This document shows, piece after piece, positions 42,101-50,962 of a stretch of DNA of 64,000 bases. How positions within the stretch are numbered: position 1 is the first letter of the stretch; each line of letters begins with the position of its first letter. A program made the position numbers and the translations under genes. Under the pieces are notes generated by a model, which saw nothing but the letters and a program-made list of their open reading frames with translations, searched no databases and had not been told where the DNA came from. Origin of the DNA: Burkholderiaceae bacterium 16 (GTDB taxonomy: Bacteria; Pseudomonadota; Gammaproteobacteria; Burkholderiales; Burkholderiaceae); the NCBI GenBank assembly GCA_000955785.1, contig JYOD01000094.1, positions 1 through 64,000 on the forward strand, read 5' to 3'.

Positions 42101-43029
42101 TCTTCGCTTATCACAACGTCGGCGACCGCTGCCTGCGCACGCTACGCGCGCGCGGCGTGGAGGTGGCGCTGGTGATCACCCACCGCGACCGCCCCGATGA
42201 GAACATCTGGTTCCGCCGCGTTGCCGATACCGCCGCCGAACTCGGGCTGCCCGTCATGTACGGCGAAGACCCGGCCGACCCGGCGCTGGCCGCCGCGGTG
42301 GCCGCCGCGCGCCCGGACGTGATCTTCTCCTTCTACTACCGCGCGATGATTCCCGCGGCAGTGCTGGCGCTGGCACCGCAAGGCGCGTTCAATATGCACG
42401 GCTCTCTGCTGCCCAGGTATCGTGGCCGCGTGCCGGTGAACTGGGCGGTTCTGCACGGCGAGACCGAGACCGGTGCCACGCTGCACGCCATGGAAGCCAA
42501 GCCGGATGCCGGCTATATCGTTGACCAGACCTCCGTGCCGATCCTTCCCGACGACACCGCAGGAGAAGTCTTCGAGAAGGTGACCGTCGCCGCCGAGCAA
42601 ACGTTGTGGCGCGCCCTGCCCGCCATGATGGCCGGCAACACGCCGCAATTGCCCAACCGGCTGGCCGAAGGCAGCTACTTCTCGGGCCGCAAGCCCGAGG
42701 ACGGCCGCATCGACTGGCAGCAACCCGCCGCGCAGGTGTATAACCTGATCCGCGCGGTGGCGCCGCCCTATCCCGGCGCCTTCACCGAGATCGGCGGACG
42801 CCGCTTCGTGGTGGCCCAGGCTCGCCGCCCGCAGGCGGCCCTGTTCCAGTCCGCCAGCGCCGCCCGCCCGGGCTTGCACGTGATCGACGGGCAGATCGTC
42901 GGCGTGTGCGGCGATGGCGGCGTGATCCTTGTACGCGAACTGCTGGACGATGGCGGCACCGCCGCCCCGGTCCCGGCAGACGCGCTTTCCGTATTTCTTA
43001 CCCCATTGTCCAAAGAGGAAAACCGATGA
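42088..43029 (+). CDS. arnA: UDP-Ara4N formyltransferase (stand-alone ArnA N-terminal domain)
   Basis: The 313-residue protein starts at GTG 42088, preceded by GGAG, and overlaps arnC by 13 bp. It has the formyltransferase catalytic triad at exactly the E. coli ArnA positions: Asn102 and His104 (FNMHGSLLPRYRG) and Asp140 (PDAGYIVD). It formylates UDP-L-Ara4N from N10-formyltetrahydrofolate. In E. coli this domain is fused to the decarboxylase. Here the decarboxylase is a separate downstream gene coupled by ATGA, so ArnA activity is split. Confidence 0.9.
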   Translation: MRAVVFAYHNVGDRCLRTLRARGVEVALVITHRDRPDENIWFRRVADTAAELGLPVMYGEDPADPALAAAVAAARPDVIFSFYYRAMIPAAVLALAPQGAFNMHGSLLPRYRGRVPVNWAVLHGETETGATLHAMEAKPDAGYIVDQTSVPILPDDTAGEVFEKVTVAAEQTLWRALPAMMAGNTPQLPNRLAEGSYFSGRKPEDGRIDWQQPAAQVYNLIRAVAPPYPGAFTEIGGRRFVVAQARRPQAALFQSASAARPGLHVIDGQIVGVCGDGGVILVRELLDDGGTAAPVPADALSVFLTPLSKEENR

Positions 43030-44078
43030 AAAAGGTCCTGATTCTTGGCGTCAACGGCTTCATCGGCCACCACCTGACGCGCCGCATTCTCGAAACCACG
43101 TCGTGGGAAGTCTACGGCATGGACATGTCCAGCGACCGCCTGGGCGACCTGATCGACCACCCGCGCATGCACTTCTTTGAAGGTGACATCACCATCAACA
43201 AAGAGTGGATCGAGTACAACATCCGCAAGTGCGACGTGGTGCTGCCGCTGGTGGCCATCGCCACCCCCGCCACCTACGTGCGCCAGCCGCTGCGCGTGTT
43301 CGAGCTGGACTTCGAAGCCAACCTGCCGATCGTGCGCGCCGCCGTGAAGTACGGCAAGCACCTGGTGTTCCCGTCCACCTCCGAGGTGTACGGCATGTGC
43401 CACGACGAGGAATTCGACCCGGAATCCTCCGAGCTGATCTGCGGCCCGATCAACAAGCCGCGCTGGATCTATGCCTGCTCCAAGCAGCTGATGGACCGCG
43501 TGATCCACGCCTACGGCATGGAGCAAGGCCTGAACTACACGCTGTTCCGTCCATTCAACTGGATCGGCGCCGGCCTGGATTCGATCTTCGAATCGAAGGA
43601 AGGCTCCTCGCGCGTGGTGACCCAGTTCCTGGGCCACATCGTGCGCGGCGAACCGATCAAGCTGGTGGACGGCGGCGCGCAGAAGCGTGCCTTTGCCGAC
43701 GTCACCGACGGCATCAGCGCCCTGATGCGCATCATCGAGAATCCGAACGGCGTTGCCACCGGCAAGATCTACAACATCGGCAACCCGCGCAATATCCACT
43801 CCGTGCGCGAACTGGCCGAGATGATGCTGAAGATGGCCGGCGACTACCCCGAATACGCGGAAGAAGCCAAGAAGACCCAGATCGTGGAAACGTCCTCCGG
43901 CGACTTCTACGGCAAGGGCTACCAGGACGTGCAGAACCGCGTGCCGAAGATCGACAACACCGTGGAAGAACTCGACTGGAAGCCCGAGGTCAGCATGGAA
44001 GACGCGCTGCGCGCCATCTTCGAAGCTTACCGCGGCAAGGTCGTGGAAGCGCGCACCCTGGTCGATTCGGCCAACTGA
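43026..44078 (+). CDS. UDP-glucuronic acid decarboxylase (stand-alone ArnA C-terminal domain)
   Basis: The 350-residue short-chain dehydrogenase-like enzyme begins with the NAD loop ILGVNGFIGHHL (residues 5-16). The catalytic region has PSTSEVYGMC, then RWIYACSKQLMDRVIHAYG with the Tyr-x3-Lys pair, and the ArnA-specific PFNWIGAGLD and DGGAQKRAFADVTDGI. It oxidatively decarboxylates UDP-glucuronate to UDP-4-keto-arabinose, the step before ArnB. The start ATGA overlaps the formyltransferase stop. No ugd gene to supply UDP-glucuronate lies in the window. Confidence 0.92.
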   Translation: MKKVLILGVNGFIGHHLTRRILETTSWEVYGMDMSSDRLGDLIDHPRMHFFEGDITINKEWIEYNIRKCDVVLPLVAIATPATYVRQPLRVFELDFEANLPIVRAAVKYGKHLVFPSTSEVYGMCHDEEFDPESSELICGPINKPRWIYACSKQLMDRVIHAYGMEQGLNYTLFRPFNWIGAGLDSIFESKEGSSRVVTQFLGHIVRGEPIKLVDGGAQKRAFADVTDGISALMRIIENPNGVATGKIYNIGNPRNIHSVRELAEMMLKMAGDYPEYAEEAKKTQIVETSSGDFYGKGYQDVQNRVPKIDNTVEELDWKPEVSMEDALRAIFEAYRGKVVEARTLVDSAN

Positions 44079-44091
44079 GCGCAAGCACCCG

Positions 44092-44982
44092 ATGGCCCGT
44101 ATCGCCCTCAAGGTCGACGTCGACACGCTGCGTGGCACCCGCGAAGGCGTGCCGGCGCTGCTCTCCATGCTGGCCCGCGTGCGGGCCGAGGCTACGTTTC
44201 TCTTCAGCCTTGGCCCGGACCATACCGGCTGGGCGCTGCGGCGCGTGTTCCGGCCCGGCTTCCTGAAGAAGGTCTCGCGCACCTCGGTGGTGTCGAACTA
44301 CGGACTGCGCACGCTGATGTATGGCGTGCTGCTGCCCGGCCCCGACATCGGCCGTAAAGGCGCGGCCGATATGCGCGCGGCGCGTGCGGCGGGACACGAA
44401 TGCGGCATCCACACCTGGGACCATGTCTACTGGCAGGACAACGTGCGCGAGCGCGATGCCGCCTGGACCCGGCGCCAGATGCAGAGCGCGTTCGACCGCT
44501 ACGTCGAAATCTTCGGCGAAGCGCCGCCCACGCATGGCGCCGCCGGCTGGCAGATGAACGATGATGCCTTCCGCCAGATCGACGACTGGGGCATGGCGTA
44601 TGCCTCCGACGGCCGCGGCACAGCGCCGTACATCCCCACCGTCGATGGCGTCGCATGCCGCCATGTGCAGATGCCCACCACGCTGCCAACGCTGGACGAG
44701 CTCATCGGCGTGGACGACCTGACCGAGGACAACGTCCACAAGGCCGTGCTGCGCCTGAGCGAAGGCGAGCGCGACCATGTCTTCACGCTGCACACGGAAC
44801 TGGAAGGCGGGAAACTTGCGCCAGTGTTCAATCGGCTGCTGGATGGCTGGCGCGCGCAAGGGCATGAACTGGTATCGATGGGCACGTTCTACCGCCACCT
44901 CGATCCTGCCAGCCTGCCGACGGCGCCTGTTACCTGGGGCGCCATCGAAGGCCGCAGCGGCGAGCTGATCATCCAGCCCTGA
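44092..44982 (+). CDS. arnD: 4-deoxy-4-formamido-arabinose-phosphoundecaprenol deformylase
   Basis: The 296-residue protein is a NodB/polysaccharide-deacetylase-like enzyme. It has Asp9/Asp11 in LKVDVDTLRGT, HTWDH (His107-His111) as the metal site, and GAAGWQMNDDAF. It removes the formyl group from Und-P-formyl-Ara4N, which makes transfer irreversible and releases the substrate of ArnT. It is the last gene of the arn operon, 13 bp after the decarboxylase, and ends at a terminator shared with the P-type ATPase gene. Confidence 0.93.
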   Translation: MARIALKVDVDTLRGTREGVPALLSMLARVRAEATFLFSLGPDHTGWALRRVFRPGFLKKVSRTSVVSNYGLRTLMYGVLLPGPDIGRKGAADMRAARAAGHECGIHTWDHVYWQDNVRERDAAWTRRQMQSAFDRYVEIFGEAPPTHGAAGWQMNDDAFRQIDDWGMAYASDGRGTAPYIPTVDGVACRHVQMPTTLPTLDELIGVDDLTEDNVHKAVLRLSEGERDHVFTLHTELEGGKLAPVFNRLLDGWRAQGHELVSMGTFYRHLDPASLPTAPVTWGAIEGRSGELIIQP

Positions 44983-45002
44983 TACCACGGCAAAAGGATT
45001 CA

Positions 45003-45026
45003 CGCGCCCCCTTCCCAGGGGGCGCG
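45003..45026. terminator. Terminator between arnD and the P-type ATPase gene
   Basis: A perfect 9-bp stem (CGCGCCCCC / GGGGGCGCG) with a 6-nt loop is followed by TCCGTTTT on the plus strand. It separates two convergent genes and may serve both. Confidence 0.8.
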
Positions 45027-45033
45027 TCCGTTT

Positions 45034-47415
45034 TCAGGCGCGCCCTGCCTTCGCCAGGCGCAAGCCGTTGAACACCACCAGCAAGCTCGCCCCCATATCG
45101 GCGAACACCGCCATCCACATGGTGCCCATGCCCATGACCGTCAGTGCGAGGAACACCGCCTTGATGCCAAGCGCCAAGGTGATGTTCTGCTTCAATATGA
45201 CCGACGTCTGACGCGACAGCCGGATAAACGCCGGGATCTTGCGCAGGTCGTCATCCATCAGCGCCACATCGGCGGTCTCGATCGCCGTGTCGGTCCCGGC
45301 GGCGCCCATGGCAAAGCCGATATCGGCGCGGGCCAGCGCGGGCGCGTCGTTGACGCCGTCACCCACCATGCCCACGACCACGCGCTTGCCGCCGCCCTCT
45401 CCGCCCTCGCCACCCTCGGCCCCCTTCACGCTCAGCGCCGCAATGGCATCCGCCTTGTCCTGCGGCAACTGATTGCCGCGCGCCTCGTCGATCTGTACCT
45501 GCGCCGCGATGGCCTGGGCCGTATGCGGGTTGTCGCCTGAGAGCATCAGCGTCTTGACGCCCAGCGCATGCAACTCCGCCACCGCCTGGCGGCTGCTGTC
45601 CTTGACCGTATCGGCCACGCCGAACAGCGCCTCTACGCCGTGGTCGGCGCCCAGCAGCACGACCGTCTTGCCTTGCCGCTCCAGCGCTTCCAGCGTGGCT
45701 TCCAGTTCCGGCGAGCACAGCCCGCGGTCGTGGATCAGCCGATGATTGCCCAGGTAGTAGGCGCGGCCGTTCACGCTGCCGCTGACGCCGTAACCCGGCA
45801 GCGCCGCGAAATCCTGCACTTCCAGCACCGCAAGGCCCTCGGCGCGCGCGGCGTTCGCCACGGCCATGGAGACCGGATGGTCGGAGCGGGCCGCGAGGCT
45901 GGCCGCGATGACGCGCGCCCGCTCGCTGGCCGCCGCGCCGGCCGCCGCGATCTCGCCCAGTGGCTGGAAATCGGTCTGGGCCGGCTTGCCATGCGTGATG
46001 GTGCCGGTCTTGTCCAGCGCCAGCCATTTGAGATCCTTGCCCTGCTCCAGGTAGACGCCACCCTTGATAAGGATGCCGCGCCGCGCGGCCGCGGCCAGCC
46101 CGCTGACAATGGTCACCGGCGTGGAGATCACCAGCGCGCATGGGCAAGCAATCACCAGCAGCACCAGCGCCTTATAGATCCAGGCGCTCCAGTCGCCATC
46201 CAGCACCAGCGGCGGCACCACGGCCACCATCACGGCGCCGAGGAACACCAGCGGCGTGTAGATGCGGGCAAAGCGGTCGACAAAGCGCTGCGTGGGCGCG
46301 CGGCTGCCTTGCGCCGCCTCCACCGCGTGGATGATGCGCGCCAGCGTGGACCCGCTGGCCGGCGCAGTGACTTCGTACTCCAGCTCGCCTGCCTGGTTGA
46401 TGGTGCCGGCAAACAGCGCATCGCCCACGTCCTTGTCCACCGGCACGCTCTCGCCGGTGATCGGTGCCTGGTCCAGCGTGGACTGGCCACGCAGCACGCG
46501 GCCGTCGAGCGCCACACGTTCGCCGGGACGCAGCCGCACCAGCGCGCCGATGGGCACCGCGCGGGCATCCACCGGCAGCCAGTTGCCGTCCGGCTGCCGC
46601 ACCGTGGCCTGCTCCGGCGCCATCGCCATCAGGCCGCGCACGGCATTGCGGGCGCGATCCAGCGATGCCGCCTCGATGCGCTCGGCCAGCGCAAACAGCA
46701 CCATGACCATGGCGGCCTCCGGCCATTGCCGGATCAGCATGGCGCCGGTGACGGCGATACTCATCAGCGCATTGATATTCAGGTTGCCGTTGGACAGTGC
46801 AATCCAACCCTTCTTGTAGACGCCAAGCCCGGCCATGGCCACGGCCGCCAGTGCCAACAGGGGGGCCAGCCAATCCTGGACAGGCACTTGCAGCCATCCC
46901 ACCACCTCCGCACCGAGCGCGGCCACACCGGCCAGTGCCAGCGGCCACCACGGCTTGGCGGCCTGCAGTGGCAACTCCGCCGCCTGCTCCGACAGCGGTT
47001 CTGCCTTCATGCCGAGGCTCTCGATGGCGCGCATCACCGGATCCAGGGAATCCAGCGTGTGGTGCACCGTCAGTACGCGCTGCATCAGGTTGAACTGCAG
47101 CGCCGCCACGCCGGCCATGCTGCCCAGCTTGTTCCGGATCAAGGTCTCTTCCGTGGGGCAGTCCATCTCGTCGATGCGATAGCTGGCCGCAGCGGCGCCT
47201 GCCGGGACCGAAACGGAAGCCGCCGGCGCCACGCTGGCGCAGCCGCAACACGCCGGGCTGCCAGCTTGGGCGCGGTGATCGTGATCATGGCCATGCTGGT
47301 GCACATGTCCGTGCTCGTGCTTGTGCTTGTGCGCGTGGTCATGTGCGTGTGAATGCCCGTGATTGACACCCTTCTGGTCACGAAGCGAGGCTTGGTCTGG
47401 CGTGGCGCTAGGCAT
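45034..47415 (-). CDS. Zn2+/Cd2+/Pb2+-exporting P1B-type ATPase (CadA/ZntA type)
   Basis: The 793-residue pump has a His-rich tail (residues 19-47, more than 12 His), a CCGC cluster (56-59) and an HMA domain with MDCPTEE (84-90). The catalytic core shows the transport motif ACPCALVIS, phosphorylation site DKTGTITHG, TGESVPVDKD and the hinge GDGVNDAPALARADIG. CPC with the DCPTEE-type HMA is typical of Zn/Cd/Pb exporters. A Glu/Gly-rich insert (GGEGGEGGG) sits before the hinge. The start ATG 47415 has AGGAAA upstream and a MerR-type promoter 35 bp further. Confidence 0.92.
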   Translation of the reverse strand: MPSATPDQASLRDQKGVNHGHSHAHDHAHKHKHEHGHVHQHGHDHDHRAQAGSPACCGCASVAPAASVSVPAGAAAASYRIDEMDCPTEETLIRNKLGSMAGVAALQFNLMQRVLTVHHTLDSLDPVMRAIESLGMKAEPLSEQAAELPLQAAKPWWPLALAGVAALGAEVVGWLQVPVQDWLAPLLALAAVAMAGLGVYKKGWIALSNGNLNINALMSIAVTGAMLIRQWPEAAMVMVLFALAERIEAASLDRARNAVRGLMAMAPEQATVRQPDGNWLPVDARAVPIGALVRLRPGERVALDGRVLRGQSTLDQAPITGESVPVDKDVGDALFAGTINQAGELEYEVTAPASGSTLARIIHAVEAAQGSRAPTQRFVDRFARIYTPLVFLGAVMVAVVPPLVLDGDWSAWIYKALVLLVIACPCALVISTPVTIVSGLAAAARRGILIKGGVYLEQGKDLKWLALDKTGTITHGKPAQTDFQPLGEIAAAGAAASERARVIAASLAARSDHPVSMAVANAARAEGLAVLEVQDFAALPGYGVSGSVNGRAYYLGNHRLIHDRGLCSPELEATLEALERQGKTVVLLGADHGVEALFGVADTVKDSSRQAVAELHALGVKTLMLSGDNPHTAQAIAAQVQIDEARGNQLPQDKADAIAALSVKGAEGGEGGEGGGKRVVVGMVGDGVNDAPALARADIGFAMGAAGTDTAIETADVALMDDDLRKIPAFIRLSRQTSVILKQNITLALGIKAVFLALTVMGMGTMWMAVFADMGASLLVVFNGLRLAKAGRA

Positions 47416-47449
47416 GGCGGTTTTTCCTGCTTGTTATTGCTTACCGCCC

Positions 47450-47480
47450 ATTTAAGACCCTGGAGCGACTACAGGGTCAA
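47450..47480 (-). promoter_or_regulatory. MerR-family (CadR/PbrR/ZntR-like) promoter-operator of the P-type ATPase
   Basis: On the minus strand TTGACC (47480-47475) and TTAAAT (47455-47450) are 19 bp apart, the long spacer typical of MerR-activated promoters. Between and overlapping them is a dyad with arms GACCCTG and CAGGGTC (47456-47478), matching the ACCCT...AGGGT pattern of CadR/PbrR sites. No merR-type gene is in the window. Confidence 0.85.
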
Positions 47481-47614
47481 GCGCATTGTGAATCATCCTC
47501 AAAGTGCAACATCCGGCGCCTCTGCGGGGAACCTCGCTGGCGGCACGCACTCGAACCCGGCTTGATGCAAGCGACTGACCCGATACGGCACCTGCCGCTG
47601 CCTTTTGCGCCAGG

Positions 47615-47659
47615 GTTAAGCCACAGTTGCACAAGGGTCATGCTTCCTGCCTATATAAT
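47615..47659 (+). promoter_or_regulatory. Predicted activator-dependent czc promoter
   Basis: A perfect -10, TATAAT, lies at 47654-47659, eight bases before czcI. No good -35 stands 16-18 bp upstream. Two direct 6-bp half-sites (GTTAAG at 47615 and GTTGCA at 47626) are spaced 11 bp apart, the spacing used by OmpR-family activators. Confidence 0.5.
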
Positions 47660-47666
47660 CCGCCGC

Positions 47667-48062
47667 ATGCGACGTTTCCTGATCCTGCTTTTCGCCATCA
47701 TGCTGCCGCTCCAGTTCGCCTGGGCCGGTGCAGCGGCGTATTGCCATCACGAAAGCGCACCGCAGGACAACACGATCGCCGCGGCCAGCGACAACTGGCA
47801 TTTCGGCCACCATAGCCACGCCCACCAGGGCAAGGTCAGCCAGCACGGCAGTACCGACAGCAAGGACGGCAAGGGCAATATCAAGCTGCCCGATCTCGAC
47901 TGCGCCGTCTGCCACTTTGCCAGCGCCCAGCTGGTCCTGCCGGACCTCGGCGCGACCGCCTCGCATCACGGCGTGGCCATCAGCTACCGGGCGCTTGCCG
48001 CGTCCTACCTGTCGGCGCCCGGCGCCACCCCCGACCGCCCGCAGTGGTCTCTCGCCGTCTGA
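47667..48062 (+). CDS. czcI: CzcI-like exported metal-regulatory protein
   Basis: The 131-residue protein starts at ATG 47667. A signal-like segment (FLILLFAIMLPLQFAWAG, residues 4-21) is followed by a His-rich stretch (WHFGHHSHAHQ, ~48-58) and a Cys pair in DLDCAVCHFASAQ. This pattern matches CzcI of Cupriavidus, a small periplasmic protein that modulates czc expression. It is the first gene of czcICBA. A long hairpin follows its stop codon. Confidence 0.87.
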   Translation: MRRFLILLFAIMLPLQFAWAGAAAYCHHESAPQDNTIAAASDNWHFGHHSHAHQGKVSQHGSTDSKDGKGNIKLPDLDCAVCHFASAQLVLPDLGATASHHGVAISYRALAASYLSAPGATPDRPQWSLAV

Positions 48063-48106
48063 CCGGCGAGACGACTCCCTTTACCTCCAGACTCTCGTCT
48101 CGCCGG
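48063..48106 (+). promoter_or_regulatory. Strong hairpin between czcI and czcC
   Basis: A perfect 12-bp inverted repeat (CCGGCGAGACGA / TCGTCTCGCCGG) with a 20-nt loop starts immediately after the czcI stop codon and ends 30 bp before czcC. No T-run follows. It may be a processing site, or an attenuating or stabilising element that sets CzcI versus CzcCBA levels. Confidence 0.65.
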
Positions 48107-48136
48107 ACTTCCCTGGCTTTTTCCCGGTGAATTTCG

Positions 48137-49405
48137 ATGAGAACACTTGTGATGCCGCTAGGGCTGGCGGCAGCTTTGCTCAGCCCTTCCGCGTTCGCCC
48201 AGAACGCGGCAACCACGCCATTCCCCGCTGCACAGGCAGCCCGGCAAATCGCGGAGCCTGCCGGCAGGCTAACGCTGGAAGATGCGCTCGCCCTCGCGGC
48301 CGGACGCAATTTCACGCTCTCGGCCGCCGGCCATGAACTTGATGCTGCCGAGGGCGGCATCAAGCAGGCGCGCACCATCCCCAACCCGGAAGTCGCGGTG
48401 CTGTTCGAGGACAACCGCCGCGACACACGCACCACAACGGCCCAGGTCAACCTGCCGGTCGAACTTGGCGGCAAGCGCTCCGCGCGGATCGGCGCGGCGC
48501 AGAAAGCGCGCGAACTCGCGCAATCGCAACTGGGCGCGACCCGCACCGACTTGCGCGCCGCCGTTGTAGGCGGCTTCTTTGCGGTGGTTATCGCGCAGGA
48601 GCGCGTCAGGCTTGCGCGGGGCTCGGCCGACATCGCCGCCAAGGGCGCGCTGGCCGCGGCCCGCCGCGTGGCCGCCGGGAAGATCGCGCCGCTCGAGGAA
48701 AGCAAGGCGCGCGTCGAACAGGCCAATGCCGAGCTCGAAGTCGCCGACGCCGAGGCCGCGCTAGCCGTAGCGCGGCAGGCCCTGGCTGGCCTGTGGGGCA
48801 GCAGCGAAGCCCGCTTCCTTGAGGCCGCCGGCAATCTGGACACCCTCCCAGCGCGCCCCGACGGCGCCATCCTGACGCAAGCGCTGGACAGCGCGCCGGA
48901 ACTGGCGAACAGCCGGCTGGAGCTGGAGCGGCGGCAGGCCATCATTGGCGTGGAACGCAGCCGCCAGTATCCAGACCTGACCGTCAGCCTGGGCAGCAAG
49001 CGCGACAACAGTTCCGATCGCGGCACCATGCCAGTGCTGGGCGTGTCGCTGCCATTGCCGCTGTTCGACCGCAACCAGGGCAATCTGTACGCCGCCATGC
49101 GCCAGGCCGACAAGGCCGCCGACGAGTACCGCGCGACGCAGGTGCGGCTCGCCAATGAACTGCAGCAAGCCGCGCGGCAACTGACCGTATCCCGGACTTC
49201 GGCCGAATCCCTCAAGGGCACCGTGCTGCCTGCCGCCCAACAGGCCTACGAGGCCGCCACGCGCGGCTTCGAAGCCGGCAAGTTCAACTTCCTCGACGTG
49301 CTCGATGCGCAGCGCACCTGGTTCCAGGCGCGCATCCGCTATCTCGGCGTGGTCGCCACCGCCTACCAGGCCGCCACCACCATCGACCGCATTCTTGGCC
49401 GTTGA
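48137..49405 (+). CDS. czcC: CzcC outer-membrane factor
   Basis: This 422-residue TolC-superfamily protein has a signal peptide (cleavage near SAFA-QN, ~21). Two repeats of long amphipathic helices follow, the first with LTLEDALALAAGRNFTL and AEGGIKQARTIPNPEVAV, the second with QYPDLTVSLGSKRDNSSDRG and ending with KFNFLDVLDAQRTWFQARI. It forms the trimeric outer-membrane duct for the CzcA pump. It is followed 16 bp later by czcB. Confidence 0.92.
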   Translation: MRTLVMPLGLAAALLSPSAFAQNAATTPFPAAQAARQIAEPAGRLTLEDALALAAGRNFTLSAAGHELDAAEGGIKQARTIPNPEVAVLFEDNRRDTRTTTAQVNLPVELGGKRSARIGAAQKARELAQSQLGATRTDLRAAVVGGFFAVVIAQERVRLARGSADIAAKGALAAARRVAAGKIAPLEESKARVEQANAELEVADAEAALAVARQALAGLWGSSEARFLEAAGNLDTLPARPDGAILTQALDSAPELANSRLELERRQAIIGVERSRQYPDLTVSLGSKRDNSSDRGTMPVLGVSLPLPLFDRNQGNLYAAMRQADKAADEYRATQVRLANELQQAARQLTVSRTSAESLKGTVLPAAQQAYEAATRGFEAGKFNFLDVLDAQRTWFQARIRYLGVVATAYQAATTIDRILGR

Positions 49406-49421
49406 GTCAAAGGAACCCATC

Positions 49422-50948
49422 ATGGCAATCAGCAGCAAGCAAAGAACGAGCATCGCCATCATCCTGGCCGGCGGCGCGCTGGCAGGCGCGGCATTGATCT
49501 TCACGGGTCGCGGCAACAGCGCGGCCGAAGGCGGACACGGCGCGCATACAGAGGCCGCCGCCCACAACGACGGCGAGCATCACGAAAGCAGCACAGGCCC
49601 CAATGGCGGACAGCTGTTCAAGCAAGGCGATGCCAGCGTGGAAGTGCTGGTGGCCGAAGCCGGCGCCAGTGAAGGCGGCCCGCGCATGCGGATCTGGGTC
49701 GCGCAAGGCGGCAAGGCGGTGGCGCCGGCGGGCATCAAGGTGTCGGGGCAACTGCGGCGCCTCACCGGCGAGAAGGAACCGCTGGGTTTCCGGCCCGCCG
49801 GGTCCTACCTGCAAAGCGAAGCCACAATCGAGGAACCGCACGCGTTCGATGCCAGCCTGAATGTGACGCTGCCGGGCAGCAATGCGCCCATCGCAATCAA
49901 GCTCGGCAAGGAAGAAGGCCGCGTCGAGATGACGCCCGGGCAGATCCAGGGCGCCGGGCTCACGCTGCTCGCCGCCGGACCTGAGCGTATCGAGGCAACA
50001 GTCGCCTTCCCCGGCGAAATCCGCTTCAACGAGGACCGCACCGCCCACGTGGTGCCGCGCGTAGCCGGCGTGGTGGTAAGCGTGTCGGCCAACCTTGGGC
50101 AGCAAGTAAAAAAAGGCGACTTGTTGGCGGTGCTGGCCAGCACCGCGCTGTCCGACCAGCGCAGCGAACTGCTGGCTGCGCAAAAGCGCCTGGAGCTGGC
50201 CGAATCGACCTTCCAGCGCGAGAAGAAGCTCTGGGAAGACAAGATTTCCGCCGAGCAGGACTACCTGGCGGCGCGCACCGCGCTACAGGAGGCGCGCATC
50301 GCCACGCAAAACGCCACGCAGAAGCTGACCGCCATCGGCGCCAGCGGCAATGCCGGCGGCAAGTCGCTCAACCGCTTCGAGCTGCGCGCCCCCTTCGACG
50401 GCACCGTGGTGGAGAAGCACCTGGCGCTTGGCGAAGCCGTGGCAGCCGACGCCAACGTGTTCATCATCTCCGACCTGAGCACGGTATGGGCCGAATTCGT
50501 GATCGCGCCCAAGGACCTGGACCGCGTGCGCGTCGGCGAGAAGGTGAAGATCGCCTCCACCGCCTTCGACGGCAAGGCCGAGGGAACTGTCTCGTATGTC
50601 GGATCCCTGCTGGGCCAGCAAACCCGCACGGCCACGGCCCGCGTTACCCTGCCCAACCCGAAGATGGCCTGGCGTCCCGGCTTGTTCGTTACCGTGGGCG
50701 TGACCGATTCCAGCGCCGAGGTGCCGGTGGCCATCGACTCCCAGGCGCTGCAAAGCAATGGCGAGCAGCAGGTGGTGTTCGTTGCGGTGCCGGGCGGCTT
50801 CCTGGCGCAACCGGTCAAGACCGGACGCAGCGACGGCAAGCTGGTCGAGATCACGCACGGGATACAGGCCGGCTGGAAGTACGTGGCCGGCAACAGCTTC
50901 GTGATCAAGGCCGAGTTGGGCAAGGCCGGCGCCGAGCATAGCCACTAA
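49422..50948 (+). CDS. czcB: CzcB membrane-fusion protein
   Basis: The 508-residue periplasmic adaptor starts at ATG 49422. An N-terminal anchor (IAIILAGGALAGAALIF) is followed by a His-rich HGAHTEAAAHNDGEHHES stretch that can bind metal. The body has the usual lipoyl and hairpin parts (VVPRVAGVVVSVSANLGQQVKKGDLL in parts, ~210-235, and LRAPFDGTVVEKHLALGE near 323) and beta-barrel (VGEKVKIAS). It ends HSH. It links CzcA and CzcC. It lies 14 bp upstream of czcA. Confidence 0.92.
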   Translation: MAISSKQRTSIAIILAGGALAGAALIFTGRGNSAAEGGHGAHTEAAAHNDGEHHESSTGPNGGQLFKQGDASVEVLVAEAGASEGGPRMRIWVAQGGKAVAPAGIKVSGQLRRLTGEKEPLGFRPAGSYLQSEATIEEPHAFDASLNVTLPGSNAPIAIKLGKEEGRVEMTPGQIQGAGLTLLAAGPERIEATVAFPGEIRFNEDRTAHVVPRVAGVVVSVSANLGQQVKKGDLLAVLASTALSDQRSELLAAQKRLELAESTFQREKKLWEDKISAEQDYLAARTALQEARIATQNATQKLTAIGASGNAGGKSLNRFELRAPFDGTVVEKHLALGEAVAADANVFIISDLSTVWAEFVIAPKDLDRVRVGEKVKIASTAFDGKAEGTVSYVGSLLGQQTRTATARVTLPNPKMAWRPGLFVTVGVTDSSAEVPVAIDSQALQSNGEQQVVFVAVPGGFLAQPVKTGRSDGKLVEITHGIQAGWKYVAGNSFVIKAELGKAGAEHSH

Positions 50949-50962
50949 GCGGAGACACCATC

